A stretch of 64,000 nucleotides of DNA. Source: Lichenibacterium ramalinae. GTDB lineage: Bacteria; Pseudomonadota; Alphaproteobacteria; Rhizobiales; Beijerinckiaceae. The translations under genes were made by a program, and so were the position numbers. Shown here in pieces: positions 1-8,435 of the stretch. The stretch covers positions 62,001 to 126,000 of the forward strand of contig NZ_QYBC01000010.1 of NCBI RefSeq assembly GCF_004137085.1. Reading direction: 5' to 3'. Every line of letters begins with the position of its first letter. Within the stretch, counting starts at the first letter, position 1. The notes under the pieces were generated by a model that did no database searches, was not told the origin of the DNA, and was given only the letters and a program-made list of their open reading frames with translations.

Positions 1-1
1 C

Positions 2-370
2 GATGTCATCGACCGACCCTTCGCGCTGCTGCCTCGCGATAGCCCTATGCGTCGCGTGCTGGCTCCGTTGTTCCGCGAGACCGGCGTCGAGGCGCCAGCC
101 GACCTCGTGGAAACCGCGTCGATCATGACCATCGTGGCGCTGCTGAGTGAAAGCGACACTGTAGCGGTGTTGCCGGAGGACGTGGCGCGATTCTACGAGG
201 ATCAAGGTACCCTCGTTCGCTTGTCGCCGGCGCTGCCGGCCGTGATGGGCGCCTACGGCATCATCACGCGTCACGGCATCCCGGCATCGACCGGGGCCGA
301 GCACTTCCTGCTGGCGATCCGGGCCGTGCTCAGGGCGCTAGGCGAAGATGCCGCCCTGATCCGGTCGTAG
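2..370 (+). CDS. LysR-family transcriptional regulator, C-terminal part (5' end outside window)
   Basis: The reading frame is open from the window edge to a TAG at 368-370 and gives about 122 residues. They resemble the end of a LysR substrate-binding domain: an FALLPRDSPMRRVLAPLFR segment, then a hydrophobic strand followed by LSESDTVAVLPEDVA, the loop that closes the effector pocket in LysR proteins. The N-terminal winged HTH is not in the window. GbpR-type LysR regulators often sit next to sugar ABC transporters like the one encoded just downstream on the other strand, so it may regulate that locus. This role is inferred from position only. Confidence 0.72.
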   Translation, partial: DVIDRPFALLPRDSPMRRVLAPLFRETGVEAPADLVETASIMTIVALLSESDTVAVLPEDVARFYEDQGTLVRLSPALPAVMGAYGIITRHGIPASTGAEHFLLAIRAVLRALGEDAALIRS

Positions 371-858
371 TAGACCCAGCCGCGCGTTGTCGGTAAGAGG
401 CAACGCTGAGGTGCGACCACGCCGCATCTTTTCAGGACAGCAAGAGGCAAGCATTACTGTAAGGCTCGGTGTCACTTACGAAGGCGCCGACCATCAAGGT
501 CCCGTCAGGATGGTGCGAGAGGGTGAGCCTGTATTTCGGTACGAAAATGACCTGGCGCTTGCAAACGACTCAGAATTCACGAGCACGAGATTTCGTCGGC
601 TTCACGGCGCCTAAATCGAGTTCTGATTGGTCAGAGTCCAAAAACAGATTTCAATGGAGGCTTCAGTCGGCCTCAAGGATCCCCAGATTGATGAGTTTAC
701 AGGCGCTGCCGCCTTCGATCGCGGCTCGGGTCGATCGAGCTCGTCGATGTCTGCTTTGGATCAAAACGGGATCGGCACTGAACGTCTTGGAGGGGTCGTT
801 AGCCGACGTTACATGGGCCTCCTCCGGCGCCAGCGAGCTCTTGGGAGAGGTCGCGACG
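371..858. other. intergenic region without a supported gene
   Basis: This 488-bp stretch separates the end of the LysR gene from the end of the kinase operon, which converges on it. Its base composition is less GC-rich than the neighbours. Short open frames are present but none has recognisable protein features or a good ribosome-binding site. I see no clear T-tailed terminator hairpin. Confidence 0.5.
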
Positions 859-2406
859 TCAATGACCTGCCGGTGACTGCGGCGCGGCGTTCGCCGCCGC
901 TAAGGCGTCGAGGTCCCCGTAGAACGCCTGGGCGCTCCGGTAGAGGCGGTCGAAGAGTGGTTGCATGCGCCGGTAGGTGTCGGCCCAGGCCGGTTCGGGC
1001 GGCACCTCGGCGGCATAGCGGACCATGGCCGCCGCGGCCTCGTCGAGGCTGCCGAAGCGGCCGGCCGCGGTCTGGGCCATGGCGGCGCACCCGACCACGC
1101 CGCATTCGGGTTCGGCCGGGACCAGGATCGGGCGATCGTAGACGCTGGCCTTGATCCGAAGCCAGAGCTCTGTTTTTGCCCCCCCGCCGGAGGCCACGAC
1201 CCGCTCCACCCGCCGGCCGGCCGCGTCCTCCATGATGCTGAGGTGGCGGGCGGCCGCGAAGGCGACGCCTTCGAGTGTGGCGCGTTCCAGTTCGGGCAGG
1301 CCGTGGGCCGCTGCGAGTCCGAAGTACTGGGCCCGCGCGTTGCGGTGCTGCCCCAGCCGCTCGCCCGACAGGTAGGGCAGGAAGAAGAGGCCGTCACAGC
1401 CCGGCCGCGCCTGGGCCGCCTCGGCGACCACCGCGTCGTAGCCGATGCGGTTCTGGTGGAAGGCACGCCGGGCCCAGCGTACGGCGTCGCCGCCCGTTTC
1501 AAGCAGCACGAAGGGTCCCCAATGGCCCTCGATTGTGGCGACGTTGCAGATCTCGGGATCGAGCAAAGGCCGCTCGGCGATCACCGTCAGGATGCAGGAC
1601 GTCCCGGTCACATCGGACGCCAGACCCGGGCGGCAGACGCCGGAGCCGTAGAGCGCCATGGGGTAGTCTGCGCCGCCGACGAGCACGGGCGTCCCGGCGA
1701 GGAGGCCGGTGGCGGCCGCGGCCTCGGGGGTGACAAGCCCGATGATGTCGAGCCCTTCGCGGATCGGAGGCAGCTTGCTCGTGTCGAGCCCAAGCGAGGC
1801 CGCCATGACGGAGGACCATGCGCCTGTCGCGGGGTCCATAAGGAACGAGCATGACGCGTCCCCCCGGTCCATAGCGACGGCGCCCGTGAGGCGCAGGTTG
1901 ATGAAGTCCTTCGGCATCAGGACGTGGGCGGCGCGTGAGAAGGCGCTCGGGTCGTGGTCGCGGAGCCAGGCCAGCTTGAAGCCGGGCCAAGCCGGCGTCG
2001 CCGGATTGCCGCTCAGTCCCAGATAGTCCCCCGACGGGTGCGCGGCCTCGTAGGCCGTCACGAGGCCGACCGTCCGCTTGTCGTTCCAGAGCGGGGCGTG
2101 GGCCCGAGTCGGCCGGCCGGCCTCGTCGACCAGCACGGTGCCGTGCATCTGTCCGCAGGCACAGATCATGGCGACGCGATGGACGGCGTCGGGCACCTTG
2201 TCGAGCACCGCGCGGATCGACTGGGTGACGCCCTGCCACCACCCCTCCACCGCCTGCTCGGCCCACCCGAAGGCGGGCACGATCTGGTGCTGCTCGACTG
2301 CCGCGATGGCGAGGATGGCGCCGTCGGCCGAGACCAGGGCGGCACGGACGCTGCCGGTACCGACGTCGATCGAGAGGGTGAGGTCCTTCGGCCTGGGAGC
2401 GGTCAT
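859..2406 (-). CDS. FGGY-family carbohydrate kinase (xylulokinase-like)
   Basis: The protein of about 515 residues phosphorylates a ketose or polyol with ATP in the cytosol. The N-terminal FGGY domain opens with the phosphate-binding strand LSIDVGTGSVRAALV and contains ACGQMHGTV, as in xylulokinases. The C-terminal domain contains VASGGGAKTELW, the adenosine-binding loop. I prefer the ATG at 2406 because it forms an ATGA overlap with the permease stop; an ATG at 2418 adds four residues. It is the last gene of the ABC transporter operon, so the imported sugar is probably phosphorylated by this enzyme. The exact sugar cannot be read from the sequence. Confidence 0.88.
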   Translation of the reverse strand: MTAPRPKDLTLSIDVGTGSVRAALVSADGAILAIAAVEQHQIVPAFGWAEQAVEGWWQGVTQSIRAVLDKVPDAVHRVAMICACGQMHGTVLVDEAGRPTRAHAPLWNDKRTVGLVTAYEAAHPSGDYLGLSGNPATPAWPGFKLAWLRDHDPSAFSRAAHVLMPKDFINLRLTGAVAMDRGDASCSFLMDPATGAWSSVMAASLGLDTSKLPPIREGLDIIGLVTPEAAAATGLLAGTPVLVGGADYPMALYGSGVCRPGLASDVTGTSCILTVIAERPLLDPEICNVATIEGHWGPFVLLETGGDAVRWARRAFHQNRIGYDAVVAEAAQARPGCDGLFFLPYLSGERLGQHRNARAQYFGLAAAHGLPELERATLEGVAFAAARHLSIMEDAAGRRVERVVASGGGAKTELWLRIKASVYDRPILVPAEPECGVVGCAAMAQTAAGRFGSLDEAAAAMVRYAAEVPPEPAWADTYRRMQPLFDRLYRSAQAFYGDLDALAAANAAPQSPAGH

Positions 2407-3389
2407 CGGCGCAGCCACCGCGCGCCGTACTGGAGCAGCATCGCCACCACGATGATGCCGCCCATGAAGACCTGCTGATTGTAGCCCGGGACGTCGGCGA
2501 GGTTCATAATGTTGCCGATGACGCCCATCACCAGGGCGCCGAGCAGGGTGTTGACCACGCCGCCGCGCCCGCCCATCAGGCTCGCGCCGCCGATCACCAC
2601 TGCGGCGATGACGTCCAGTTCGGCCCCGACGCCGATGGACCCCGAGCCGACGCCGGTGCGGCTGGCGCTGATGATGCCCGCCGTGGCCGCCAGCGCACCC
2701 GAGATGACGTAGACCGCCATCACGTAGCGGGGCGCCGCGATGCCGGACAGCCGCACTGCCTCGGCGTTCGACCCGATGGCTTTCACAATGCGGCCGAACT
2801 TGGTGAAGTTGAGCACCACGCCAGCCACGACGAACACCGCGAACATCAGGATCACGGGCTGGGGCACGCCGAGGACGAAGCCCGAGCCGAAGTCCGTCAG
2901 CGCCTCGCCGGGGTCGCCCATCATGATGGGCTGGCCGGAGGCGAGGATCAGCGCGCTGCCGCGCGCGGCCGTCATCATGGCGAGGGTGATGACGAAGGGC
3001 GGCAGCTCCGCGTAGGCGACCAGCACGCCCGTCACGATCCCGGCCGCCGCCCCGGCGCCGACGGCCGCCGCGACCGCGACCGGCGTACCGCTTCCCGCGG
3101 CGGCGGTGAGCGCGCAGCTGACGCTGCCGAGTGCTAGCAGCGAGCCGACCGACAGGTCGATCCCGCGGGTCAGGATGACGAACAGCATGCCCACGGCCAT
3201 GATGCCGGTCGGCGCCACCTGGCGCAGCACGTTCATGACGTTGCGCTCGGTCAGGAACGCCTGAGACTGCGAGGCGGCCCCGATCACCAGCACGAGGAAG
3301 ATCGCCGCGGTGCCGTAGCGCCGGAACAGCTCCGACACCTCGATCCGCTGTCGCTTGCCTTCGGGCAGGTCTTCCGTGACGACGCTCAT
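2403..3389 (-). CDS. sugar ABC transporter permease (RbsC/BPD_transp_2 family)
   Basis: A 328-residue inner-membrane protein with about eight to ten hydrophobic segments. The family signature GIDLSVGSLLALGSVSCAL lies near residue 75, and GGRGGVVNTLLGALVMGVIGNIMNL near the C-terminus. It forms the translocation pore for a monosaccharide. It lies one base after the ATPase gene and overlaps the kinase gene by four bases, indicating translational coupling in one operon. Length and motifs are ordinary for the ribose/xylose/galactose permease group. Confidence 0.93.
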   Translation of the reverse strand: MSVVTEDLPEGKRQRIEVSELFRRYGTAAIFLVLVIGAASQSQAFLTERNVMNVLRQVAPTGIMAVGMLFVILTRGIDLSVGSLLALGSVSCALTAAAGSGTPVAVAAAVGAGAAAGIVTGVLVAYAELPPFVITLAMMTAARGSALILASGQPIMMGDPGEALTDFGSGFVLGVPQPVILMFAVFVVAGVVLNFTKFGRIVKAIGSNAEAVRLSGIAAPRYVMAVYVISGALAATAGIISASRTGVGSGSIGVGAELDVIAAVVIGGASLMGGRGGVVNTLLGALVMGVIGNIMNLADVPGYNQQVFMGGIIVVAMLLQYGARWLRR

Positions 3390-3390
3390 G

Positions 3391-4896
3391 TCAACTCGCT
3401 TTCCGCAAGGGGGCCGCCCCCCGGGTCATCGCCAGGGTCAGGAGGCGCTCCTCCGAATAGTCGGCGGGCTGCAGTTCGCCCGCGATCCTCCCCTCGGCCA
3501 TCACCAGCACGCGATCGCAGAGGCCGAACAGTTCCTGGTGCTCGGAGGAGATGACCAGCACGGCCCTGCCGGCCGCCGCCAGCTCCTCGATCAGGGCGTA
3601 GATCTCGGCCTTGGCGCCGACGTCGACGCCACGGGTCGGCTCGTCGAGGATGATGACGTCGGTGCCGGCGTGGAACCACTTGGCGAGCACCACCTTCTGC
3701 TGGTTGCCTCCCGAGAGGCTGGACGCGGGCGCGTCGACGCCGGCGCTCTTCAGCCTCAGGCGCTTCGACAGTGCCTCGACGAGGCCGCGCTCGACGCGCA
3801 GGCGGAGGAACCCGAGCGCGTTTACCACGGGGGCCAGCCGCGCCATGGTGGTGTTGGTGCGGATCGGCATGTCGAGGATCACGCCCTGGTGCTTGCGGTC
3901 CTCGGGCACGAGGCCGATGCCCGCCAGCACGGCGTCGAGCGGGGAGGAGATCCGCGCCTGCTCGCCCCGGAGGTGAATGGTGCCGTCGTCGCGGCGGTCG
4001 GCGCCGAAGATCAGCCGCACCGTCTCGGTGCGGCCCGAACCGACGAGCCCGCCGAGGCCCACGATCTCGCCCGCCCTGACGGACAGGCTCACGCCGCGCA
4101 CGCGGTTGCCGCGCCGGAGGTCCGCAACGCGCAGCACCTCGTCGCCGATGCGGCGGCCCTCGGCCTTCGGGAACAGCGCCGCCAGCGGGCGGCCCACCAT
4201 CATGCGGATCACGTCCTCGACGCTCGCGTCCCGAGGGGTCGTGACGCCGACGACGCGACCGTCCTTCATGACCGTCATCCGGTCGGAGATGCGGAACACC
4301 TCCTCGAGCCGATGCGAGATGTAGACGATGCCGACGCCCTCGGCCCGGAGCCCCGCGATGATGCCGTGCAGGCGCTCGGCGTCGCCCGTGGACAGGACCG
4401 CCGTGGGCTCGTCGAAGACGATGACCCGGACCTTCTGGGAGAGCGCCTTGGCGATCTCGACGACCTGCTGGTGAGCGACGGCGAGATCGCCGACGGTGCG
4501 GCGTGGGTCGATCGCGAAGCCGAGCTGTTTCAGGAGCACGGCGGCGCGCCGGTTCAGCGCCGGCCAGGCGATGATGCCCGGCAGCTCGCGCATGAAGATG
4601 TTCTCGGCCACCGACAGGTCGGGCGCCAACGCGGTCTCCTGGTGGATGACCGCGATGCCGTGTGAGGCTGCCACCCGGGGGTCGTAGGGAGCGACGGACG
4701 CGCCGTCGATCAGGATGGCACCGCCGTCCGGCGTGATCTCGCCCGCCAGCACCCGCATGAGCGTCGACTTGCCGGCGCCGTTCTCGCCCAATAGCGCGTG
4801 CACCTCGCCGGGACGAAGGTCGAAGTCGATGCCCTTGAGGGCGCGGACGCCCCCGAAGGACCGGGTGATGCCTTTCAGCTCGACGAGCGGGCCCAT
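3391..4896 (-). CDS. sugar ABC transporter ATP-binding protein, two-domain (RbsA/MglA type)
   Basis: A 501-residue protein with two fused nucleotide-binding domains, as usual for CUT2 sugar importers. Domain 1 has Walker A GENGAGKST near residue 38 and Walker B VIVFDEPT; its signature is a weak LAVAHQQ. Domain 2 has a degenerate Walker A (GLVGSGRTE), a full signature LSGGNQQKV and Walker B VIILDEPTRGVD. This asymmetric pattern is typical of RbsA-like proteins. The gene lies 24 bases downstream of the binding-protein gene and directly upstream of the permease. Confidence 0.95.
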   Translation of the reverse strand: MGPLVELKGITRSFGGVRALKGIDFDLRPGEVHALLGENGAGKSTLMRVLAGEITPDGGAILIDGASVAPYDPRVAASHGIAVIHQETALAPDLSVAENIFMRELPGIIAWPALNRRAAVLLKQLGFAIDPRRTVGDLAVAHQQVVEIAKALSQKVRVIVFDEPTAVLSTGDAERLHGIIAGLRAEGVGIVYISHRLEEVFRISDRMTVMKDGRVVGVTTPRDASVEDVIRMMVGRPLAALFPKAEGRRIGDEVLRVADLRRGNRVRGVSLSVRAGEIVGLGGLVGSGRTETVRLIFGADRRDDGTIHLRGEQARISSPLDAVLAGIGLVPEDRKHQGVILDMPIRTNTTMARLAPVVNALGFLRLRVERGLVEALSKRLRLKSAGVDAPASSLSGGNQQKVVLAKWFHAGTDVIILDEPTRGVDVGAKAEIYALIEELAAAGRAVLVISSEHQELFGLCDRVLVMAEGRIAGELQPADYSEERLLTLAMTRGAAPLRKAS

Positions 4897-4920
4897 GCCG
4901 GGATCCTCGGCGGTGCCGGC

Positions 4921-5889
4921 TCAGAACACCGCGTTGGGCTTGATGTACTTGTCGACGTTGTCCTTGGTGATCACCGCGGGCGCCGTGATGTCGAGCTTGG
5001 AGAAGCCGGCCGGCAGCGAGCCGTCGAGGGCCTTCATGCCGACGTCAATAGCAGTGCGGCCGATCGCGTCCGGGTCGTTGAGGCCGGTCGCCCCGTACTT
5101 GCCCTCCTTGATCATCTGCAGGGCCTCCTTCTGGCCGTCGGCCGCGGCCACCAGCAGCACGTCCTTCTTCCCGGCGGCCTCCAGCGCCTTGCGGGCTCCG
5201 AGCACCATGGAGTCGTTCTCGCCGAGCACGACGTTGACGTCAGGATGTGCGGTGAGGATGTCCTCCATGGCCTTGAGGCCGCCGTCGTTGTTCCAGGCGC
5301 CCCAGCCCTGGCCGACGATGTCGAAGCTCGCCTTGCCCCCGCTCTGCAGCTGTCCCTCGGCGATGCCGCGGATCACCCCGAGCCGGCGCTCCTGCCCGAC
5401 CACGTTCCCCTTGTCGCCTGACAGGAGCGCGATCTTCATCGGCTTGCCGTTCATGGTCTTGGCGAGCCACTGACCGACAAGGAAGCCGTTCCTGTCGTTC
5501 GAGGACTGGACCAACGTGACGTAGTTGGCCTTGGGGTTGAGGCCGCTGTCGATCACCACGACCTTGACGCCCGCCTTGGCGGCAGAGTTCACGGCCGGCA
5601 CCAGGCCCTCGGGATCGCGGGGGTTGAGGATGATTAGGTTGACGCCCTTGGCGACCATGTCCTCGACGTCGCCGATCTGCTTCGACATGTCGTTCTGGCC
5701 GTCGGCGGTCGACACCGAGCATCCCGCCTTCTTGGCTTGGTCCTGCGCGGCTTGCAGCTGGGCCGCGTAGTACGGCGCGTTCAGCGTGAACATCGAGATG
5801 CCGACCTTGCAGTCGGCGGCCGACGCGAGGCCGGCGGTACCTACGAGGATAGCCGAGGCTGCGACGCAGCCGAGCAGAATGCGATTCAT
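4921..5889 (-). CDS. periplasmic sugar-binding protein of the ABC transporter (Peripla_BP_4)
   Basis: The precursor of 322 residues starts with a signal peptide (MNRILLGCVAASAILVGTAG, then LASAAD) with probable cleavage after ASA. The mature part is a type-1 periplasmic-binding fold: it begins CKVGISMFTLNAPYY and has the NPRDPEGLVPAV and GQWLAKTMNGKP segments seen in ribose/xylose/myo-inositol binders. I chose the ATG at 5889 because GGAGG lies just upstream (complement of 5897-5901) and it places the signal peptide at the N-terminus; an upstream in-frame ATG at 5964 would add 25 non-signal residues. It is the first gene of the leftward transport operon. Confidence 0.93.
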   Translation of the reverse strand: MNRILLGCVAASAILVGTAGLASAADCKVGISMFTLNAPYYAAQLQAAQDQAKKAGCSVSTADGQNDMSKQIGDVEDMVAKGVNLIILNPRDPEGLVPAVNSAAKAGVKVVVIDSGLNPKANYVTLVQSSNDRNGFLVGQWLAKTMNGKPMKIALLSGDKGNVVGQERRLGVIRGIAEGQLQSGGKASFDIVGQGWGAWNNDGGLKAMEDILTAHPDVNVVLGENDSMVLGARKALEAAGKKDVLLVAAADGQKEALQMIKEGKYGATGLNDPDAIGRTAIDVGMKALDGSLPAGFSKLDITAPAVITKDNVDKYIKPNAVF

Positions 5890-5930
5890 GGTGATCCCTC
5901 CTGAAACGACTGTGTCGCCGCTGTCGTGTA

Positions 5931-5958
5931 ACTTTAATACGCGTCGGAGAGCCGTCAA
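5931..5958 (-). promoter_or_regulatory. candidate promoter of the sugar transport operon
   Basis: On the minus strand, TTGACG (complement of 5953-5958) is followed after 16 bases by TAAAGT (complement of 5931-5936), about 42 bases before the binding-protein start codon. This resembles a housekeeping -35/-10 pair. It is a visual match only. Confidence 0.4.
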
Positions 5959-6020
5959 GCTCATTCATGGCTCGAAACGGCCGCGATTTTCCGCTTGTCT
6001 TTGATATCGGATCGGAGAAA

Positions 6021-6035
6021 TGTAGTTTGATTACA
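6021..6035. promoter_or_regulatory. HexR/RpiR-type operator palindrome
   Basis: The 15-mer TGTAGTTTGATTACA matches the known HexR consensus TGTARTWWWATTACA at 14 of 15 positions. HexR belongs to the RpiR/MurR family, and an RpiR-family gene is encoded at 10298-11239 in the same locus. The site lies in the 229-bp gap between the divergent transport and catabolic operons, 84 bases before the first SDR gene, where it could control both. Binding by the local regulator is an inference. Confidence 0.55.
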
Positions 6036-6118
6036 GAACCGGTGCACGCCGGGGCGGCTGGTCCGGCACACCGGGACGCCTGCCCGTCGATCGTGTCGGG
6101 AACCCGACCAGGACCGCC

Positions 6119-6892
6119 ATGTATCTGGATAGATTCAAGCTGACCGACCGCGTCGCCGTCGTCACTGGTGCTGCCCGCGGCATCGGTCTCGCCATCTCGG
6201 AGGCCTTGGCCGAGGCCGGCGCCTCCGTGGTGCTGACCGACATGGATCCCGTGGCGCTGGAGGGTGCCGTCGCGAAGCTCCGCGATCAGGGCCACCGCGT
6301 CGAGGGCGAGACGCTCGACGTCACCGATGCCGCGGCGGTGGGGCGCGTGCACGAGGCCGTCTCCGCCCGGCACGGGCCGGTGGACGTGCTGGTCAACAAC
6401 GCCGGCATCGCCATCTCGAACCACCCTGCCGAGTCCATGACCGACGCGGTCTGGGCCAAGGTCATCGACGTGAACCTCAACGGCGTCTTCTACTGCTGTC
6501 GCGCCTTTGGGGCCGGCATGCTGGCGCGGGGGTCGGGGTCCATCGTCAACGTCGGATCGATGTCGGGCTTCATCGTCAACCGCCCACAGGAGCAGGCGAA
6601 CTACAACGCGTCGAAGGCCGCCGTGCACCACCTCACGCGGTCGCTGGCCGCCGAGTGGGGCGCCCGGGGCGTCCGGGTCAACGCGGTCGCGCCGACCTAC
6701 ATCGAGACCGAGATGAACGCCTACGTCCACGAGGACGCCGAGATGTACCGGCATTGGGTCGGGGGTACGCCGATGAACCGCATGGGTCGCCCCGACGAGG
6801 TCGCCGCCGTGGTGCTGTTCCTGGCGGGCGACGCCGCGAGCCTCATGACGGGCTCCATCGTCCTGGCCGACGGCGGATACGTCTGTTGGTGA
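6119..6892 (+). CDS. SDR-family NAD(P)-dependent oxidoreductase
   Basis: A 257-residue classical short-chain dehydrogenase. The cofactor motif TGAARGIG is near residue 16, the structural NNAG near 92, and the active site has Ser in NVGSMSG and Tyr/Lys in YNASK. An Asp in LTDMD after strand 2 suggests NAD preference. It probably oxidises a sugar, sugar acid or polyol. It is the first gene of the rightward operon, divergent from the transporter and downstream of the RpiR-type operator. The substrate is unknown. Confidence 0.9.
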   Translation: MYLDRFKLTDRVAVVTGAARGIGLAISEALAEAGASVVLTDMDPVALEGAVAKLRDQGHRVEGETLDVTDAAAVGRVHEAVSARHGPVDVLVNNAGIAISNHPAESMTDAVWAKVIDVNLNGVFYCCRAFGAGMLARGSGSIVNVGSMSGFIVNRPQEQANYNASKAAVHHLTRSLAAEWGARGVRVNAVAPTYIETEMNAYVHEDAEMYRHWVGGTPMNRMGRPDEVAAVVLFLAGDAASLMTGSIVLADGGYVCW

Positions 6893-6968
6893 GCCGGGAT
6901 TCGGTCCGCCACCCCGACGTCGTCGTGCGGCCGATTGTCGACCCGATCCACTATCCGCGAGGTGAAGC

Positions 6969-7727
6969 GTGACGACTGCCGCAGAGAGTTTCAGACCCGG
7001 CCTCTTCGACGGGCACCACGTGATGGTGTCGGGCGGCACCAGCGGCATCGGCCTCGCCATCGCGCGTGGCTTCGCGGCCCTTGGCGCGACCGTCCTGGCG
7101 ACGGGGAGTTCAGAGGACAAGATCGCCGGCCTGCGTCGGGAAGGCGGTATCGCCGGCCTGACCTTCCGATCTCTCGACGTCCGCGATCGCGCCGCCGTGC
7201 AGGCCGTCGTGGGTGGCCTCGACGCTTTGGACGTGCTGGTCAACGCGGCCGGTATCGCCCGTCCGCATCGCGAGTTCGAGGAGGACACGTTCCTCGAGGT
7301 GATGGACGTCAACCTGAACGCGGCCATGCGCCTCGCCATGGCGGCCCGACCGCTCCTGGCGCGTCGCGGCGGCTCCATCCTGAACTTCGCGTCGATGCTG
7401 AGCTACGTTGCGGACGCCGCGGTTCCCGCCTACGGCGCCAGCAAGACCGGCATCCTCGGATTGACCCGGCATCTCGCACACGCCTTCGGGCCCGAGGGGA
7501 TCCGCGTCAACGCGATCTCGCCTGGTTACCACCGGACCGATATGACGCGCGAACTGTGGGAGGATCCGGGGGCGGCCGCCAAGATCGAGGCGAAGACCGC
7601 GGTCCGGCGCTGGGGCACGACAGAGGACCTGGTCGGGACCGCGCTGTTCCTCGCCTCGCCGGCGGCGGCCTACGTCACGGGCGCGGACCTGCCGGTCGAC
7701 GGCGGCTACGTGGTGAGCGGCTTTTAA
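6969..7727 (+). CDS. SDR-family oxidoreductase (second paralogue)
   Basis: A 252-residue classical SDR. It has GGTSGIG for cofactor binding, NAAG, an active-site Ser in NFASMLS and YGASK with the catalytic Tyr/Lys. The start is GTG at 6969, 76 bases after the first SDR gene. The two SDRs differ clearly in sequence, so they probably catalyse different steps rather than being a recent duplication. The ATGSSE loop after strand 2 lacks the acidic residue of the first SDR and may indicate NADP use (inference). Confidence 0.9.
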   Translation: MTTAAESFRPGLFDGHHVMVSGGTSGIGLAIARGFAALGATVLATGSSEDKIAGLRREGGIAGLTFRSLDVRDRAAVQAVVGGLDALDVLVNAAGIARPHREFEEDTFLEVMDVNLNAAMRLAMAARPLLARRGGSILNFASMLSYVADAAVPAYGASKTGILGLTRHLAHAFGPEGIRVNAISPGYHRTDMTRELWEDPGAAAKIEAKTAVRRWGTTEDLVGTALFLASPAAAYVTGADLPVDGGYVVSGF

Positions 7728-7785
7728 AAACCGTCACGTCGGTGCCATCGCGCCCGAGACCATCCGAGGCGAAGGGAGATCACGC

Positions 7786-8412
7786 ATGGAGATGACGGAA
7801 CCGGTGCGTTGCTCCGTCGACGTCGGAAGCGGCCGGCTCGCGGGCGGCTCCGGCCGCTACGAGAAGCGGCTCTCGGACCTCGCGAGCCTCTACGCCGACG
7901 CCGAGGCCTACGACGCGCTGCTGCGGGACGGCGGGGACCGCGTCGTCTACGCGGTCGAGGACCTCAGACCCTCGTCGGCCCCGGGCGACATGATCTTCGG
8001 GGTGACCCGCATGGCCCCCGGCACCGTGGGCGACGAGTTCTTCCTCACGCGCGGTCACATCCACGCGATCGCGAACCGCCCGGAAATCTACTACGGTGAA
8101 AGCGGCACGGGGCTGATGCTGATGGAGTCGCCCGCGGGCGAGACCCGCATCGTTGAGGTCGGAGCCCGCGTGGTCTGCTACGTGCCGCCCTTCTGGATCC
8201 ACCGCTCCGTCAACGTCGGCCCAGACGATCTCGTCATGACCTTCGCCTATCCGGCCGACTCCGGGCAGGACTACGACATCATCGCCCGCTCTGGCGGCAT
8301 GGCGCAGCGCGTCCTCCGCACCGGCGACGGCGGGTGGCGGGCGGTCCCCAACGCGTCCTATCGGCCCCGCACGGCGGACGACGTCGCGCGCGTGCTGGCG
8401 AGCGCAGCCTGA
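7786..8412 (+). CDS. cupin-type glucose-6-phosphate isomerase (cPGI family)
   Basis: A 208-residue protein with the metal-binding motif of cupin phosphoglucose isomerases: TRGHIHAIANRPEIYYGESG at about residues 87-106, giving two His and one Glu, with a third His expected in FWIHRS. The family isomerises aldose and ketose 6-phosphates (classically glucose-6-P and fructose-6-P) with a bound metal. A pathway-specific copy in a sugar operon suggests isomerisation of an analogous phosphorylated intermediate, such as the product of the operon kinase. The canonical PGI fold is unrelated. Confidence 0.85.
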   Translation: MEMTEPVRCSVDVGSGRLAGGSGRYEKRLSDLASLYADAEAYDALLRDGGDRVVYAVEDLRPSSAPGDMIFGVTRMAPGTVGDEFFLTRGHIHAIANRPEIYYGESGTGLMLMESPAGETRIVEVGARVVCYVPPFWIHRSVNVGPDDLVMTFAYPADSGQDYDIIARSGGMAQRVLRTGDGGWRAVPNASYRPRTADDVARVLASAA

Positions 8413-8435
8413 CGCCCGAGCCCGGAGCACCACAC

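Noticed and set aside
5240-7378. Long minus-strand frame of 712 codons crossing the transporter and SDR genes
   Set aside because: It reads antisense or off-frame through well-supported genes and gives low-complexity Arg/Gly-rich protein.
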